From Paenibacillus_AB hodogayensis (GTDB taxonomy: Bacteria; Bacillota; Bacilli; Paenibacillales; NBRC-103111), in NCBI RefSeq assembly GCF_039536325.1, contig NZ_BAAAYO010000002.1:805095-869094 (forward strand): DNA of 64,000 nt, in the 5' to 3' direction. Below, piece by piece: positions 1-9,005 of the stretch. The notes under the pieces were generated by a model, which had not been told where the DNA came from, did no database searches, and worked only from the letters and a program-made list of their open reading frames with translations. How positions within the stretch are numbered: position 1 is the first letter of the stretch; the number at the start of each line of letters is the position of its first letter. Position numbers and translations under genes: made by a program.

Positions 1-597
1 CGGGTGACGTTCGACCGTTTGCTTGACGGCCTGCATCCGCTGCCTGGAGTCATAAGAACCTTTGGGACCTGACACGACATACAGCTTCCTGTGGCCCTTG
101 TCGATCAGGAATTCAACGGCCAGCGAGGCTCCCGCCTTGTTGTCCAGCAGAACCTGATTGACGTTCGGGTGGTTCAGCTCCCGGTCCAACACGACCACCT
201 TATGTCCGTTGCCGGCAAGGTGGAGCAGTTCTTCGCTCGCGAAGGAATGATCGAGCACGATCGCACCATCGATCATCCGCTGCGGCAGCCAGCGGTGAGA
301 GTAGGAGCCGCTGCACACGATTAGGTCATAGCCCCGCTTGTTCAGCACTTCCTTCATCCCTTGCAGCACTTCCCCGTAGAACGCTCCGCTGAAATCATTT
401 AAATAAACGCCGATGATTTTCGAGACCCGGTTTTTCAGCGTTCTCGCAGCGGCATTCGGCACATAGTTTAATTCCTGGGCGATCTTCAATATACGCATGC
501 GGGTTTCTTCCGTTACCTTCGGGTTGCCGTTCAGCGCGTAAGACACCGTCGAAATGGAGACGCCCGCTTTTTTGGCAATATCTTTAATGCTGATCAC
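1..597 (-). CDS. LacI-family transcriptional regulator, C-terminus cut off by window edge
   Basis: DNA-binding repressor of the LacI/GalR family. About 199 codons are present and the rest lies outside the window. The N-terminus has the classic helix-turn-helix (residues 3-22, IKDIAKKAGVSISTVSYALN) and hinge (NAAARTLK), followed by the start of the periplasmic-binding-protein-like sensor domain. The start is a GTG at 597, chosen because AGGAGCGG lies just upstream and the HTH begins at once. It is the last gene of the leftward group after the GH3 and GH94 genes, so it is probably the local regulator. The four identical palindromes at 6268-6473 are its likely operators (inference). The effector may be a beta-1,2-glucooligosaccharide. 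Confidence 0.9.
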   Translation of the reverse strand, partial: MISIKDIAKKAGVSISTVSYALNGNPKVTEETRMRILKIAQELNYVPNAAARTLKNRVSKIIGVYLNDFSGAFYGEVLQGMKEVLNKRGYDLIVCSGSYSHRWLPQRMIDGAIVLDHSFASEELLHLAGNGHKVVVLDRELNHPNVNQVLLDNKAGASLAVEFLIDKGHRKLYVVSGPKGSYDSRQRMQAVKQTVERHP

Positions 598-695
598 AAC
601 AACCGCTCCTAACTTGTGTACGCTCTCATCCTAGTATATCACAAAGCTGTTTGCTTATAGGGAAACAGGCGACCCCGAAAGATCGCCTTTGAACC

Positions 696-3600
696 TTACA
701 TATATATGTCAATGACGTTAGGATCTTCGGTAAAAAGACCGCTCAGCTGCTGCTGCCCGATGCAAAGCCCTCCGGTACGGTAACGGTTGCTCGTAGCTTC
801 CGCTGCGACTTCCTGTCCGTTCACCGTAACGCGGCTTATAGATTGCCCGCTCAGGTGATAGACGAAGACTACGGGGCGTCCCTTCACCTTAAACTCGAAT
901 CGCAGCCCGTCCAGTTCCTGAGGCAGGATCGGGTCAACGACCAGATCGCCTCCATCGAGACGGATGCCCAGCACATTGGAGATCAGCTGGTTCATATAGA
1001 TTCCCGGACCGCTGGAGTAAATTCTCCATCCGCCCTTGACCGCGACGCAGCCTTCCTTCAGCTCGCCGAAGCGCTGCTGTGCTTCATAACGCGTATTGAA
1101 CTTCCCGTCGGAGCTGCTGAAGTAGGCATTGCTCTGACGCAGCTCTGCGTTCGGCACCACACCGCGGATGCCGACAGGGTTGATCATCTCAAGTCCCTTC
1201 CAAGCCTCGTCGGCCTTGCCGAGCTTGGCCATTGCTTCGACGAAGCGAATGTGCGCGTGGACATACTGCAGGCCGACCTCGCGGCCGAAGTTCGACGCCT
1301 GCTCTGCACGCTTGAAGTTCGAGCTGACGCCTCCGGCATACTGAGCCGGGCGGTTCATCAGACGGACGCCGTCCGGGCAGTACAGCTCCTCCTTGATAAT
1401 CTGGTAATGAGACAGTGCCTGCTCCTCCGTCAGCAGCTCGCCGATCATGCTGCGCGTCATCGGAAGCAGCCGGTATTGAATCCGTGTCTTCGTATCCGTC
1501 GGGTGCAGCATCAGCTCAGCCTTGCCAGGCTCCTCCATGTAGACAAAACCCGGGATCACATCGGTGCCCAGCATATAGCGGTTGAAGTCCGCGCGGATTC
1601 CTTCCGCCAGTGTCCGCAGCTCGGCTGCCAGTTCAGGCGCCGGCTCCGCCAGCGCCGCGGACAATTGGTTGAACGTCTGATATGTCAATGCAACCGTCCA
1701 ACTGCTGATCATGTACTGCTTAAGCTGCGCGTTGGCAGGCTGCAGCGTGTCATCCCAGTCACCGTCTCCGTAAGAAGAGAGATGCGTGCCATGCAGGAAA
1801 TGATCCTGGATATACGCAATTTCTTTTCTGGCATGATCCAGGATAGACCTCTTCTTGTCCGTGAACTGGAATGTATGACGATCGGTATACGGTACTTCTT
1901 CCTGCAAAATCCCGTAATCCCGGGTTGCGTTCAGGTAATCGCCGAGCACTTTCAGCGGCCACACGATGATATCGCCGTGGCTTTCTTCCTGCTGAATCGC
2001 AGCATAGCGGTCGAACATAAACCACTGCGGCCAGTTGCCGTCATCCTCGTACTGGTGGGAGTAGACCGTCTTGAGAATGTCGCGGACTTCGCCGAATTTG
2101 TGCGTCGCCAGGAAATATTCCGTCGGTCCCTGGCACACGTCGCGCGTGCCCCAGGCCGCTCCGCCATACTGCTCCAATCCATGAGGGACCGAGTAGTGGA
2201 CGAGCATGTTATGCGTATACCACCAGGCGAGGGTGTTTACTTTATCCAGCTTGTCAGGTGTAACGCCGTCCTGAGACAGATGGAATCCGTTCATGACAGT
2301 GGCAAGGAAATCCCGGTACCGCCCGATCTCTGCGGCAGCATCGGCTTCCTTGAACGGCAATCTGCCACCCTGCAGCAGTCCCTGGATCGTCAGACTCCAC
2401 TCGCTGCTCTCGCCTAGCTCGAGCACAACGAGAGATGCGGCAGGCCGCTCGAGCTGGCGTACCAGCAGAGACTCATCGCCGACCTTCATGCTCACACCCG
2501 CCACGTTCATCCGGTAGCACAGCTCAGGAAAAACCTTCGCGCTGTCCGAAGACTTGTCCGCGTAGAAAGACAACGTCTGCCCGTCCTGCCGGAAGCGGAA
2601 TGGCGCTTCATACTCATTATTATTCATCGTAACTTGATTCGTCACGAGGAAACGGTACGCCTTGCCGCTGGCCGAACGGACCTGCAGGTGAATTTCCGGC
2701 GTATCCACAGCCGTCAGATTGGTGATGACGATCGTATCGCTCGCGGTCTTGTAGTACCAGCGCGCGTAGTTGAACCCGAGCTCGAACATCGACGGCATCG
2801 TCAGCAGACGGTACTCGCCGTCCACCTCCACATAAATCCGCTGCCCCGAAGTCTTCATCACGTTGAGCGCATTCCTTGCGTTCGTCAGCATTTTATTGAA
2901 CGACGTATTGCCTACAACGACCTGGGAATTGAAAATCCCGTACATATAGGAGGTCGTCGTGATGACATCCTCCTTCAGCCGCGCATTATCTCCGGACATC
3001 AGGATATGACCGTGCGGACGCTCCACGCGCAGCTCCTTCTCCTTGAGCACGACATGCTCACGGGTCTCGGTGAAGAAGGATAGCAGAACCTCGCCGTCAC
3101 GCTCTTCCTGCCGACGATGCGGGAAGTACCGGTCCAACTCCTCCACGGTCATAGACAAGGTGGAAAGCGGAGCCCCGAGCTTGGCGGACGGTTTCCCCTG
3201 GCTGAGCGGCTTGCCAGGATCGCGGCTTCCGGCTTGAGCAAACTTCCATGCATCCTGTACGTCCGTCTCAAACTCCAGAGCCGTAACAGCCGCCGCATGA
3301 TCCGGTCGGAACAGACCGTAGAAGACGAATTGGGCCTTGCCATTCAGCTTCACCCGTTCGGATTGCAGAGCCGTATAGGCGAATTCATACTGATAGACCT
3401 CGTTGTTCAGCTCGGCTAAGCTCAGCGCCTCCGGCTCGTTCGTTTCCTTGTACGACAAGCCGAAAAACTGGAATCCGTCGGTCGAGTATCCAGCTACCGG
3501 GGTGATCCCGCCCTGCTGCAGGTAAGGGAATTTCCCTTGCTGCGGCATGTTCTGACGGGAGCAAACGGCGTAGCCCTGCTGTCCCCGGCTGAATACGGCA

Positions 3601-4040
3601 TGGTCGATATATTGGGACAAATACGCTTCGTTACCGCGGACAGCGCCTTGATCGGCTAGACCGATATCCTGCCCGTAGACGATGTCCACCTCAGCATCCG
3701 ATCCCTTGATTTGAACTTCCCAGAACCAGATATGCTGGGGCGTCAGATGAAAGGTCAGTTCATAATCTACTCCGAATGCCGAGCCCTCCCAGGATACCCG
3801 GGCTTGCGAAACTTGCACGCGGCTGTTGGAGCGAACTCCCATCAGCGGTGCCACTTGGATTCCTTCGGCGGTATGCAAGCGCACATACAAGTTATTCAAA
3901 GAACCGTCAACGGGGTTGGCGATCCATTGGTTGATCATCGTATTCTGGTAGGAAATATCGCGGATTTCCCCACTGCTGAGGAAGGAAAACTGCAAATCTC
4001 CCGCCTTTAGTTGAAACTCAGTATGTTCTGCAACTGTCAT
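696..4040 (-). CDS. GH94 family phosphorylase, probable 1,2-beta-oligoglucan phosphorylase
   Basis: A 1114-residue intracellular protein of the GH94 inverting phosphorylase family, with no signal peptide. The N-terminal half is a beta-sandwich-like region. The C-terminal (alpha/alpha)6 part carries the DGDWDD motif at residues 759-764, where the family's general-acid aspartate lies. The size (~1100 aa against ~800 for cellobiose phosphorylases) and the neighbours (GH3, LacI, lipoprotein and two permeases) match the Listeria innocua Lin1839 type, which phosphorolyses sophorooligosaccharides to glucose 1-phosphate. Substrate assignment is inference from length and context; a cellodextrin- or laminaribiose-type phosphorylase is the alternative. 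It starts 25 nt after the GH3 stop, so the two are co-transcribed. Confidence 0.8.
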   Translation of the reverse strand: MTVAEHTEFQLKAGDLQFSFLSSGEIRDISYQNTMINQWIANPVDGSLNNLYVRLHTAEGIQVAPLMGVRSNSRVQVSQARVSWEGSAFGVDYELTFHLTPQHIWFWEVQIKGSDAEVDIVYGQDIGLADQGAVRGNEAYLSQYIDHAVFSRGQQGYAVCSRQNMPQQGKFPYLQQGGITPVAGYSTDGFQFFGLSYKETNEPEALSLAELNNEVYQYEFAYTALQSERVKLNGKAQFVFYGLFRPDHAAAVTALEFETDVQDAWKFAQAGSRDPGKPLSQGKPSAKLGAPLSTLSMTVEELDRYFPHRRQEERDGEVLLSFFTETREHVVLKEKELRVERPHGHILMSGDNARLKEDVITTTSYMYGIFNSQVVVGNTSFNKMLTNARNALNVMKTSGQRIYVEVDGEYRLLTMPSMFELGFNYARWYYKTASDTIVITNLTAVDTPEIHLQVRSASGKAYRFLVTNQVTMNNNEYEAPFRFRQDGQTLSFYADKSSDSAKVFPELCYRMNVAGVSMKVGDESLLVRQLERPAASLVVLELGESSEWSLTIQGLLQGGRLPFKEADAAAEIGRYRDFLATVMNGFHLSQDGVTPDKLDKVNTLAWWYTHNMLVHYSVPHGLEQYGGAAWGTRDVCQGPTEYFLATHKFGEVRDILKTVYSHQYEDDGNWPQWFMFDRYAAIQQEESHGDIIVWPLKVLGDYLNATRDYGILQEEVPYTDRHTFQFTDKKRSILDHARKEIAYIQDHFLHGTHLSSYGDGDWDDTLQPANAQLKQYMISSWTVALTYQTFNQLSAALAEPAPELAAELRTLAEGIRADFNRYMLGTDVIPGFVYMEEPGKAELMLHPTDTKTRIQYRLLPMTRSMIGELLTEEQALSHYQIIKEELYCPDGVRLMNRPAQYAGGVSSNFKRAEQASNFGREVGLQYVHAHIRFVEAMAKLGKADEAWKGLEMINPVGIRGVVPNAELRQSNAYFSSSDGKFNTRYEAQQRFGELKEGCVAVKGGWRIYSSGPGIYMNQLISNVLGIRLDGGDLVVDPILPQELDGLRFEFKVKGRPVVFVYHLSGQSISRVTVNGQEVAAEATSNRYRTGGLCIGQQQLSGLFTEDPNVIDIYM

Positions 4041-4065
4041 ACCGCTCCACTCGCTTTCCTATGAC

Positions 4066-6231
4066 TTACTTATCTAGTCTAAACTCAAGCTCCTGCACGT
4101 CCCGGCTGTTCGCCCCGACAAATACGGAGAACTTCCCGGCGTCGCTCGCAAAGGCCAGATCCGCATGGTGATATCGAAGCTGCTCCTCCGTCAGTTGGAA
4201 CGACACCTCTTGCGTCTCGCCCGGCTGCAGCTTGATTTTACGAAAGTCCTTCAGCTCCTTGACCGGACGGACGACCTCACCTGAGAGATCCCGCACATAC
4301 AACTGCACCACTTCTTCTCCGGCGACAGAGCCGGTATTGGTGACGTGAACCGTTACGGTAAGCGGCTGATCCACGGTCATTACCCCGGATGAAATCGCGG
4401 GGTTGCTGTAGCCAAATGTCGTATAGCCGAGACCGTATCCGAATGGATACAGCGGCTCATTCGGAATATCCAGGTATTGGGAAACATACCGTACCTGCGC
4501 ATCAGGTACTCCCTGCGGGCGTCCTGTATTGAAGTGATTGTAATACACCGGAACCTGCCCCACGGCAAAAGGAAACGACATCGTCAGCCGTCCGGATGGA
4601 TTACGGTCCCCGTACAGCAGATCGGCGACCGCTGCCCCGCCTTCGGTTCCCGGATACCATGCTTCGAGCACTGCATCAGCCACATCGTAGATGCCATGCA
4701 GATCGAGCGGGCGTCCATTGAACAGTACCGCCACCATCGGCTTGCCTGCGGCCTTCAGCCTAGCCGTCAGCTTCAGCTGCGCCTGCGGCAGCCGGATATC
4801 GGCCCGGCTTCCCGCCTCGCCGCTCATATCGGAATGCTCACCGAGCGCCAGCACGATTACGTCCGCATGACGAGCAGTACGCAGCGCTTCCTCCAGCTGC
4901 TCCTCCGTTACCGTCTCGATACCGCTGCCCTCAGCTGTGAGGATGCGCGAAGCATCAGTCTTGGACTTCAGGCCGTCAATCAGCTGCACGGTCTCATCCT
5001 TGGAACCGAGCCACGACCACGGACCGAGGATATCCCCGTTCTGGGCAAATGGACCGATCACCGCTACCTTCTGTTCCCGGTTCAACGGGAGTACAGAGTC
5101 GTTCTTCAGCAGAACGCACGACTTTGTCGCAATCTCGCGGGCCGCCTGCCGGTGCTCCGCACTCATCACAATATCGCGCTCCCGGTCAGGATCAGCTCCA
5201 CGGAACGGACGATCGAACAGCCCCAGCTTCTGCTTCAACTGCAGAATGCGGAGCACAGCTTCGTCAATCAGCGCTTCCTCGATCTCTCCACTTTCCACCA
5301 GTTCCTTCAGATGATTCTCATAGCAAGTCGTCATCATCTCGATATCGACGCCGGCCAGCATAGCCTTGCAGGCGGCTTCCGCTTCATCAGCGGCCACACC
5401 ATGCGGGATCATCTCCTTCACAGCGCCCCAGTCCGAAATCACGACGCCCTGAAATCCCCACTCCTGACGAAGCAAATCCCGCATCAGCCGTTTGTTCCCT
5501 GCCGCTGGAATGCCATCAACCGTATTGAAGGCCGTCATCACAAGCTCCGCGCCCTCATCCAGGGCAGCTTGATAAGCCGGCAAGTAATACTCGCGCATCT
5601 GACGCTCGGACATATCTACCGTGTTGTAATCGCGCCCACCCTCGCCAGCGCCGTAAGCCGCAAAGTGCTTCACACATGCGGCAAGCCGGGTCAGGTCATG
5701 CTTCAGATCTTTTCCTTGATAACCGCGGACGAAGGCTCTGGCGAATTCGCCGTTCAGGTAGGCATCCTCGCCTGTCGTCTCCATGACGCGTCCCCAGCGG
5801 GGATCCCGCACCAGATCGACCATCGGGGAGAACGTGACATGAACGCCAGCCGCCGACGCCTCCGCCGCTGCTATCTCCGCGCTTCGCTCAGCCGCCTCCA
5901 TATCCCAGGAGCAGCCGATCGCCAGCGGTACAGGGAAGATCGTTTTATAACCATGGATGATATCCGCCATAACCAGCAGCGGAATCCCCAGCCGGTTCTT
6001 CTTCATATGGGCTTGCTGGGCAGCGATCGTTTCCTTCGCCCCGGACAAGCCCAGGACGGAGCCTGTATGTTTGACAATATCTTCGGTAATCCCCATGGAC
6101 GCCATCGGGCCGGTAATCTGACCATCGGTGCCCGTCCCCTCGAAGAAAGGTGCGGCCAATTGCAGCAATTGACCGATTTTCTCCTCCAGAGTCAGCTTCT
6201 TCAGCAGGTCAATTAAGGGTTGATCCGTCAT
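4066..6231 (-). CDS. Glycoside hydrolase family 3 beta-glucosidase
   Basis: A 721-residue GH3 enzyme with no signal peptide, so probably cytoplasmic. Order: TIM-barrel domain (about 1-330) with the KHF motif (ACVKHFAAYG) and the nucleophile-bearing ISDWG, Asp267; alpha/beta sandwich domain (about 370-590); fibronectin-III-like C-terminal domain (about 620-721). It is first in the leftward operon, directly behind a consensus promoter. Next to a GH94 oligoglucan phosphorylase its likely job is to release glucose from short beta-linked (probably beta-1,2) oligosaccharides, as Listeria Lin1840 does. The substrate is inferred from context and the family call is firm. Confidence 0.88.
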   Translation of the reverse strand: MTDQPLIDLLKKLTLEEKIGQLLQLAAPFFEGTGTDGQITGPMASMGITEDIVKHTGSVLGLSGAKETIAAQQAHMKKNRLGIPLLVMADIIHGYKTIFPVPLAIGCSWDMEAAERSAEIAAAEASAAGVHVTFSPMVDLVRDPRWGRVMETTGEDAYLNGEFARAFVRGYQGKDLKHDLTRLAACVKHFAAYGAGEGGRDYNTVDMSERQMREYYLPAYQAALDEGAELVMTAFNTVDGIPAAGNKRLMRDLLRQEWGFQGVVISDWGAVKEMIPHGVAADEAEAACKAMLAGVDIEMMTTCYENHLKELVESGEIEEALIDEAVLRILQLKQKLGLFDRPFRGADPDRERDIVMSAEHRQAAREIATKSCVLLKNDSVLPLNREQKVAVIGPFAQNGDILGPWSWLGSKDETVQLIDGLKSKTDASRILTAEGSGIETVTEEQLEEALRTARHADVIVLALGEHSDMSGEAGSRADIRLPQAQLKLTARLKAAGKPMVAVLFNGRPLDLHGIYDVADAVLEAWYPGTEGGAAVADLLYGDRNPSGRLTMSFPFAVGQVPVYYNHFNTGRPQGVPDAQVRYVSQYLDIPNEPLYPFGYGLGYTTFGYSNPAISSGVMTVDQPLTVTVHVTNTGSVAGEEVVQLYVRDLSGEVVRPVKELKDFRKIKLQPGETQEVSFQLTEEQLRYHHADLAFASDAGKFSVFVGANSRDVQELEFRLDK

Positions 6232-6267
6232 TAAGACGCCTCCTCGAGCATTCGAATATTGGTTTTC

Positions 6268-6277
6268 GAAACGTTTC
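6268..6277. promoter_or_regulatory. Operator copy 1 (GAAACGTTTC palindrome)
   Basis: A perfect 10-bp palindrome preceded by TC, with the CG centre typical of LacI-family operators. It lies directly after the -10 box of the leftward GH3 promoter, over the predicted start site, so bound repressor should block initiation. Confidence 0.75.
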
Positions 6278-6284
6278 TATTTAT

Positions 6285-6313
6285 ATTATAGTCACTAAAA
6301 ATTTTAACGTCAA
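6285..6313 (-). promoter_or_regulatory. Promoter of the GH3-GH94-lacI operon
   Basis: Minus strand TTGACG (6313-6308), 17-nt spacer, TATAAT (6290-6285). This is a near-perfect sigma-A promoter. The predicted start near 6278 coincides with operator copy 1. Confidence 0.8.
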
Positions 6314-6343
6314 CGAATCAAAATTTTTAAATTATTACGATTC

Positions 6344-6353
6344 GAAACGTTTC
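6344..6353. promoter_or_regulatory. Operator copy 2 (GAAACGTTTC palindrome)
   Basis: Identical palindrome placed between the two divergent promoters, upstream of both -35 boxes. It is 76 bp from copy 1 and 65 bp from copy 3. It could serve as the shared auxiliary site for DNA looping. Confidence 0.7.
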
Positions 6354-6373
6354 TTTAATTAAAAAATAGGTAG

Positions 6374-6402
6374 TTGAATACGATAACAAGTTGTTTTATA
6401 AT
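6374..6402 (+). promoter_or_regulatory. Promoter of the solute-binding-protein/permease operon
   Basis: TTGAAT (6374-6379), 17-nt spacer, TATAAT (6397-6402). The predicted start near 6409 falls on operator copy 3. It leaves a long (~230 nt) leader before the binding-protein gene. Confidence 0.8.
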
Positions 6403-6408
6403 GATATC

Positions 6409-6418
6409 GAAACGTTTC
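6409..6418. promoter_or_regulatory. Operator copy 3 (GAAACGTTTC palindrome)
   Basis: Identical palindrome at the predicted start site of the rightward promoter. It mirrors the place of copy 1 at the leftward promoter. Confidence 0.75.
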
Positions 6419-6463
6419 AATTAGTCAAAACTAATATTATTTTTTCGATTTAATCCACATATC

Positions 6464-6473
6464 GAAACGTTTC
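6464..6473. promoter_or_regulatory. Operator copy 4 (GAAACGTTTC palindrome)
   Basis: Fourth identical palindrome, about 55 bp into the rightward leader. It may act as a roadblock or a looping partner for the rightward operon. Confidence 0.7.
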
Positions 6474-6640
6474 TCTTTTGAAAGAGCGCTACCTCTGAAC
6501 ATCTATTTTAATTTGCAGTAGGGAATACGTTTCTATTCCAGAGGGTACAGGTTAAAGAAAAAAAGTTGTCATTACTTATATTTTCCGGAATAGCGCGCAC
6601 CCTATGAAACAAATCATGAAAAACCGGGGAGGAATAAGAA

Positions 6641-7897
6641 ATGCGTAAATCGATTACAACTGTACTGGCCGGCACCCTGCTGGCAACCGGCGTCCTGGCA
6701 GGATGTGCTTCCAAGACCGACACATCGAAAGACACTGCAAACCCTGCCGAGGGACAAAAAGTAACACTGAATGTATGGGGTATGGGGGAAGAAGCCAAAT
6801 CGCTTCCGAAAATCGCAGAAAAATTTATGCAGGAAAATTCGAATATTACAATCAACGTCCAGGCGCTGCCTTGGGATACAGCCCATGACAAGCTGCTGAC
6901 AGCCGTTGCTTCCAAGAAAGGTCCAGACGTTATCCAGATGGGTACAACCTGGATTCCAGAGTTTGCTTCCGCTAAAGCTCTGATGGATCTGAAGCCGGAG
7001 CTGAGCAAATATCCGGAGTTCTCAGAAGCTAACTTCTACCCGGGCGCCATCGCGACAACCAAGCAAGGAGACGCTGTCGTCGGCATTCCTTGGTATATCG
7101 ATACCCGTGTCCTTTACTATCGTACGGACCTGTTGAAGGAAGTCGGTTACAACGAGGCTCCCAAGACTTGGGAAGAGCTGTCTGAAGTCGCCTCGAAACT
7201 GGCTGCACGCGGCAACGGCAACTACGGTATGAGCATCGACACCAAAGAACAGTCTCTCGCATTCATGTTCGCACGTCAGAACGGTTCCAAGCTGCTCGAT
7301 GGCAATAAGCCGCTCTTCAACCAACCTGAATTCGTCGGCGCTGTGGAATACCTGAACAGCTTCTTCAAGAACGGCTCGGCTCCTAAGGATCTCGGCATGG
7401 ACATCGTTCCTGCTTTCCAGAAAGGGCTTACCCCTATGTTCATCAGCGGTCCATGGATGATCAAGCTGATCAACGATCAGGCTCCTGACCTCAAGGGCAA
7501 GTGGGCGACGGCCGTGCTGCCTAAGAAACTGAACAACATTTCGTCGCTTGGCGGCTCCGATCTGTCGGTATTCCAATATACCCAGCATAAGGACGAAGCT
7601 CTCAAATTTATCGCGTACATGAGCAAGCCGGAAACACAGCTGGAATGGCTGAAGTTGACCAATACGCTGCCAGCTACGAAGAAAGCTTGGGAAGATCCAG
7701 CTCTGACCAGCGATCCGAACTATAAAGTGATCGGCCAGCAAATGAACGCTTCCGAACCGATGCCGCTGGTTAAACCGTTCGAGGAAATCGCGCAGAACTT
7801 CCTGAAGAGCTTCGAAAACATTTACCGTGCCAATAACAACGTACAAACCGAATTGGACGCTTTCAACAAAAAAGCTGAATCCATCTTAAACAAATAA
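6641..7897 (+). CDS. ABC transporter sugar-binding lipoprotein
   Basis: A 418-residue extracellular solute-binding protein of the MalE-like family 1 type. It has an N-terminal lipoprotein signal with lipobox LAGC (Cys22), then a linker and the binding domain. A strong GGGGAGG site at 6626-6632 sets the start. It is first in the rightward operon with two permeases and lies opposite the GH94/GH3 enzymes, so by synteny it should capture beta-1,2-glucooligosaccharides as Listeria Lin1841 does (inference). Expression relative to the permeases may be raised by the hairpin that follows it. Confidence 0.88.
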   Translation: MRKSITTVLAGTLLATGVLAGCASKTDTSKDTANPAEGQKVTLNVWGMGEEAKSLPKIAEKFMQENSNITINVQALPWDTAHDKLLTAVASKKGPDVIQMGTTWIPEFASAKALMDLKPELSKYPEFSEANFYPGAIATTKQGDAVVGIPWYIDTRVLYYRTDLLKEVGYNEAPKTWEELSEVASKLAARGNGNYGMSIDTKEQSLAFMFARQNGSKLLDGNKPLFNQPEFVGAVEYLNSFFKNGSAPKDLGMDIVPAFQKGLTPMFISGPWMIKLINDQAPDLKGKWATAVLPKKLNNISSLGGSDLSVFQYTQHKDEALKFIAYMSKPETQLEWLKLTNTLPATKKAWEDPALTSDPNYKVIGQQMNASEPMPLVKPFEEIAQNFLKSFENIYRANNNVQTELDAFNKKAESILNK

Positions 7898-7923
7898 CAG
7901 CTTTACCTGAAAATGAACAGCCA

Positions 7924-8026
7924 GTACAAAGTCAGAGCTAATCCTGTGTATTCGGGAAGACTGGATCCCTTGCAGCGCGAGGGATTCGTCCATTCCACGG
8001 ATACCGTTTAAGGTCTGACTTTGTAC
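7924..8026 (+). repeat. Long inverted repeat between binding protein and permease genes
   Basis: GTACAAAGTCAGA (7924-7936) is exactly complementary to TCTGACTTTGTAC (8014-8026). A second stem forms inside the loop (GGATCCCT with AGGGATTC). There is no U-tract. It is probably an mRNA-stabilising or attenuating hairpin that makes more binding protein than permease, as is common in such operons (inference). Confidence 0.6.
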
Positions 8027-8096
8027 TAGCCGGTTCTCGCCGGCCTGCTGTTCATTCCTATACGCGATCCACCCCTCGCAAAGGAGAGGACCTGTC

Positions 8097-8984
8097 ATGA
8101 AGGGATTCACCAACAACAAAGCGCCCTATTTCTTTATCGCACCTACCTTGATTTTACTGACGCTGTTTTCCCTGATACCGATTCTGATCGCGCTGGTCAT
8201 CAGCTTCACCAACATGGATTTGGCCGGACTGGCCGACTATTCGAACATCAAGTTCATCGGGCTGCAAAATTACAAAGACGTGCTGACCGACCCTATATTC
8301 ATCAAAGCGATCTTCAACACCTTGTTCTACGTCATCGTCGGGGTGCCTCTGGTTATCCTGTGCTCGCTCGGCGTTGCCTTGCTGATCAATTTCGGCACCT
8401 CGCGTATTTTCAAAGCGTTCCGGGTGATTTATTACCTTCCTTCCGTAACGAACGTTGTTGCGGTTGCCGTCGTTTGGTTTTACCTTTACAACCCGACCTT
8501 CGGGTTACTCAACTACTTACTTAATCTGGTTCACCTGGGTCCTGTACCTTGGCTGACTGATCCTATTGTTGCGAAAATATCGCTGATCTTCCTGGCGTTG
8601 TGGCGAGCTATCGGCCTGAATATGATTATTTTTATCGCCGGCCTGCAGGGCATCCCTAAATCGTACTACGAAGCAGCTCAATTGGACGGCGCGACCCGCT
8701 TCCAGCAGATGAGATACATCACGATCCCGATGCTGCGCTTCGCCATCTTCTTCGTGTCCATTACAACCATGATCGGCTGGCTGCAATTTTTCGAGGAGCC
8801 TTTCATTATGACACAGGGCGGTCCGCTCGATAGCACGACTTCCGTTGCCTTGTTCATCTATCGCAACGGCTTCCAGTTCAGCCATTTCGGTTACGCGGCT
8901 GCCGGATCCTTCATTCTGTTCATTGCCATCATCATTGTGACCTTGGTCCAATTCCGGTTCCAGAACAAGGACACCGATCTTTAA
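8097..8984 (+). CDS. ABC sugar transporter permease (MalF type)
   Basis: A 295-residue inner-membrane permease with six predicted membrane segments. The cytoplasmic EAA loop reads EAAQLDGATRFQQM, ending in IPML; this is the contact surface for the ATPase. AAAGGAGAGG precedes the ATG. It pairs with the next permease. No ATPase gene is in the operon, so the complex must borrow one (see 58791-59909). Confidence 0.9.
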   Translation: MKGFTNNKAPYFFIAPTLILLTLFSLIPILIALVISFTNMDLAGLADYSNIKFIGLQNYKDVLTDPIFIKAIFNTLFYVIVGVPLVILCSLGVALLINFGTSRIFKAFRVIYYLPSVTNVVAVAVVWFYLYNPTFGLLNYLLNLVHLGPVPWLTDPIVAKISLIFLALWRAIGLNMIIFIAGLQGIPKSYYEAAQLDGATRFQQMRYITIPMLRFAIFFVSITTMIGWLQFFEEPFIMTQGGPLDSTTSVALFIYRNGFQFSHFGYAAAGSFILFIAIIIVTLVQFRFQNKDTDL

Positions 8985-9005
8985 CCGAGAAAGGAGGTAC
9001 CCGTC

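Noticed and set aside
843..2417. A 524-codon open frame opposite the GH94 gene
   Set aside because: Shadow of the GH94 coding sequence; no recognisable motif.
4477..6216. A 579-codon open frame on the plus strand opposite the GH3 gene
   Set aside because: Antisense shadow of a firmly identified GH3 enzyme; His/Arg-rich composition and no domain or ribosome site.
6268..6473. The GAAACGTTTC palindromes as CcpA cre sites
   Set aside because: They lack the TG...CA outer bases of the cre consensus, and four identical copies beside a lacI-type gene fit a local operator better. CcpA binding cannot be fully ruled out.
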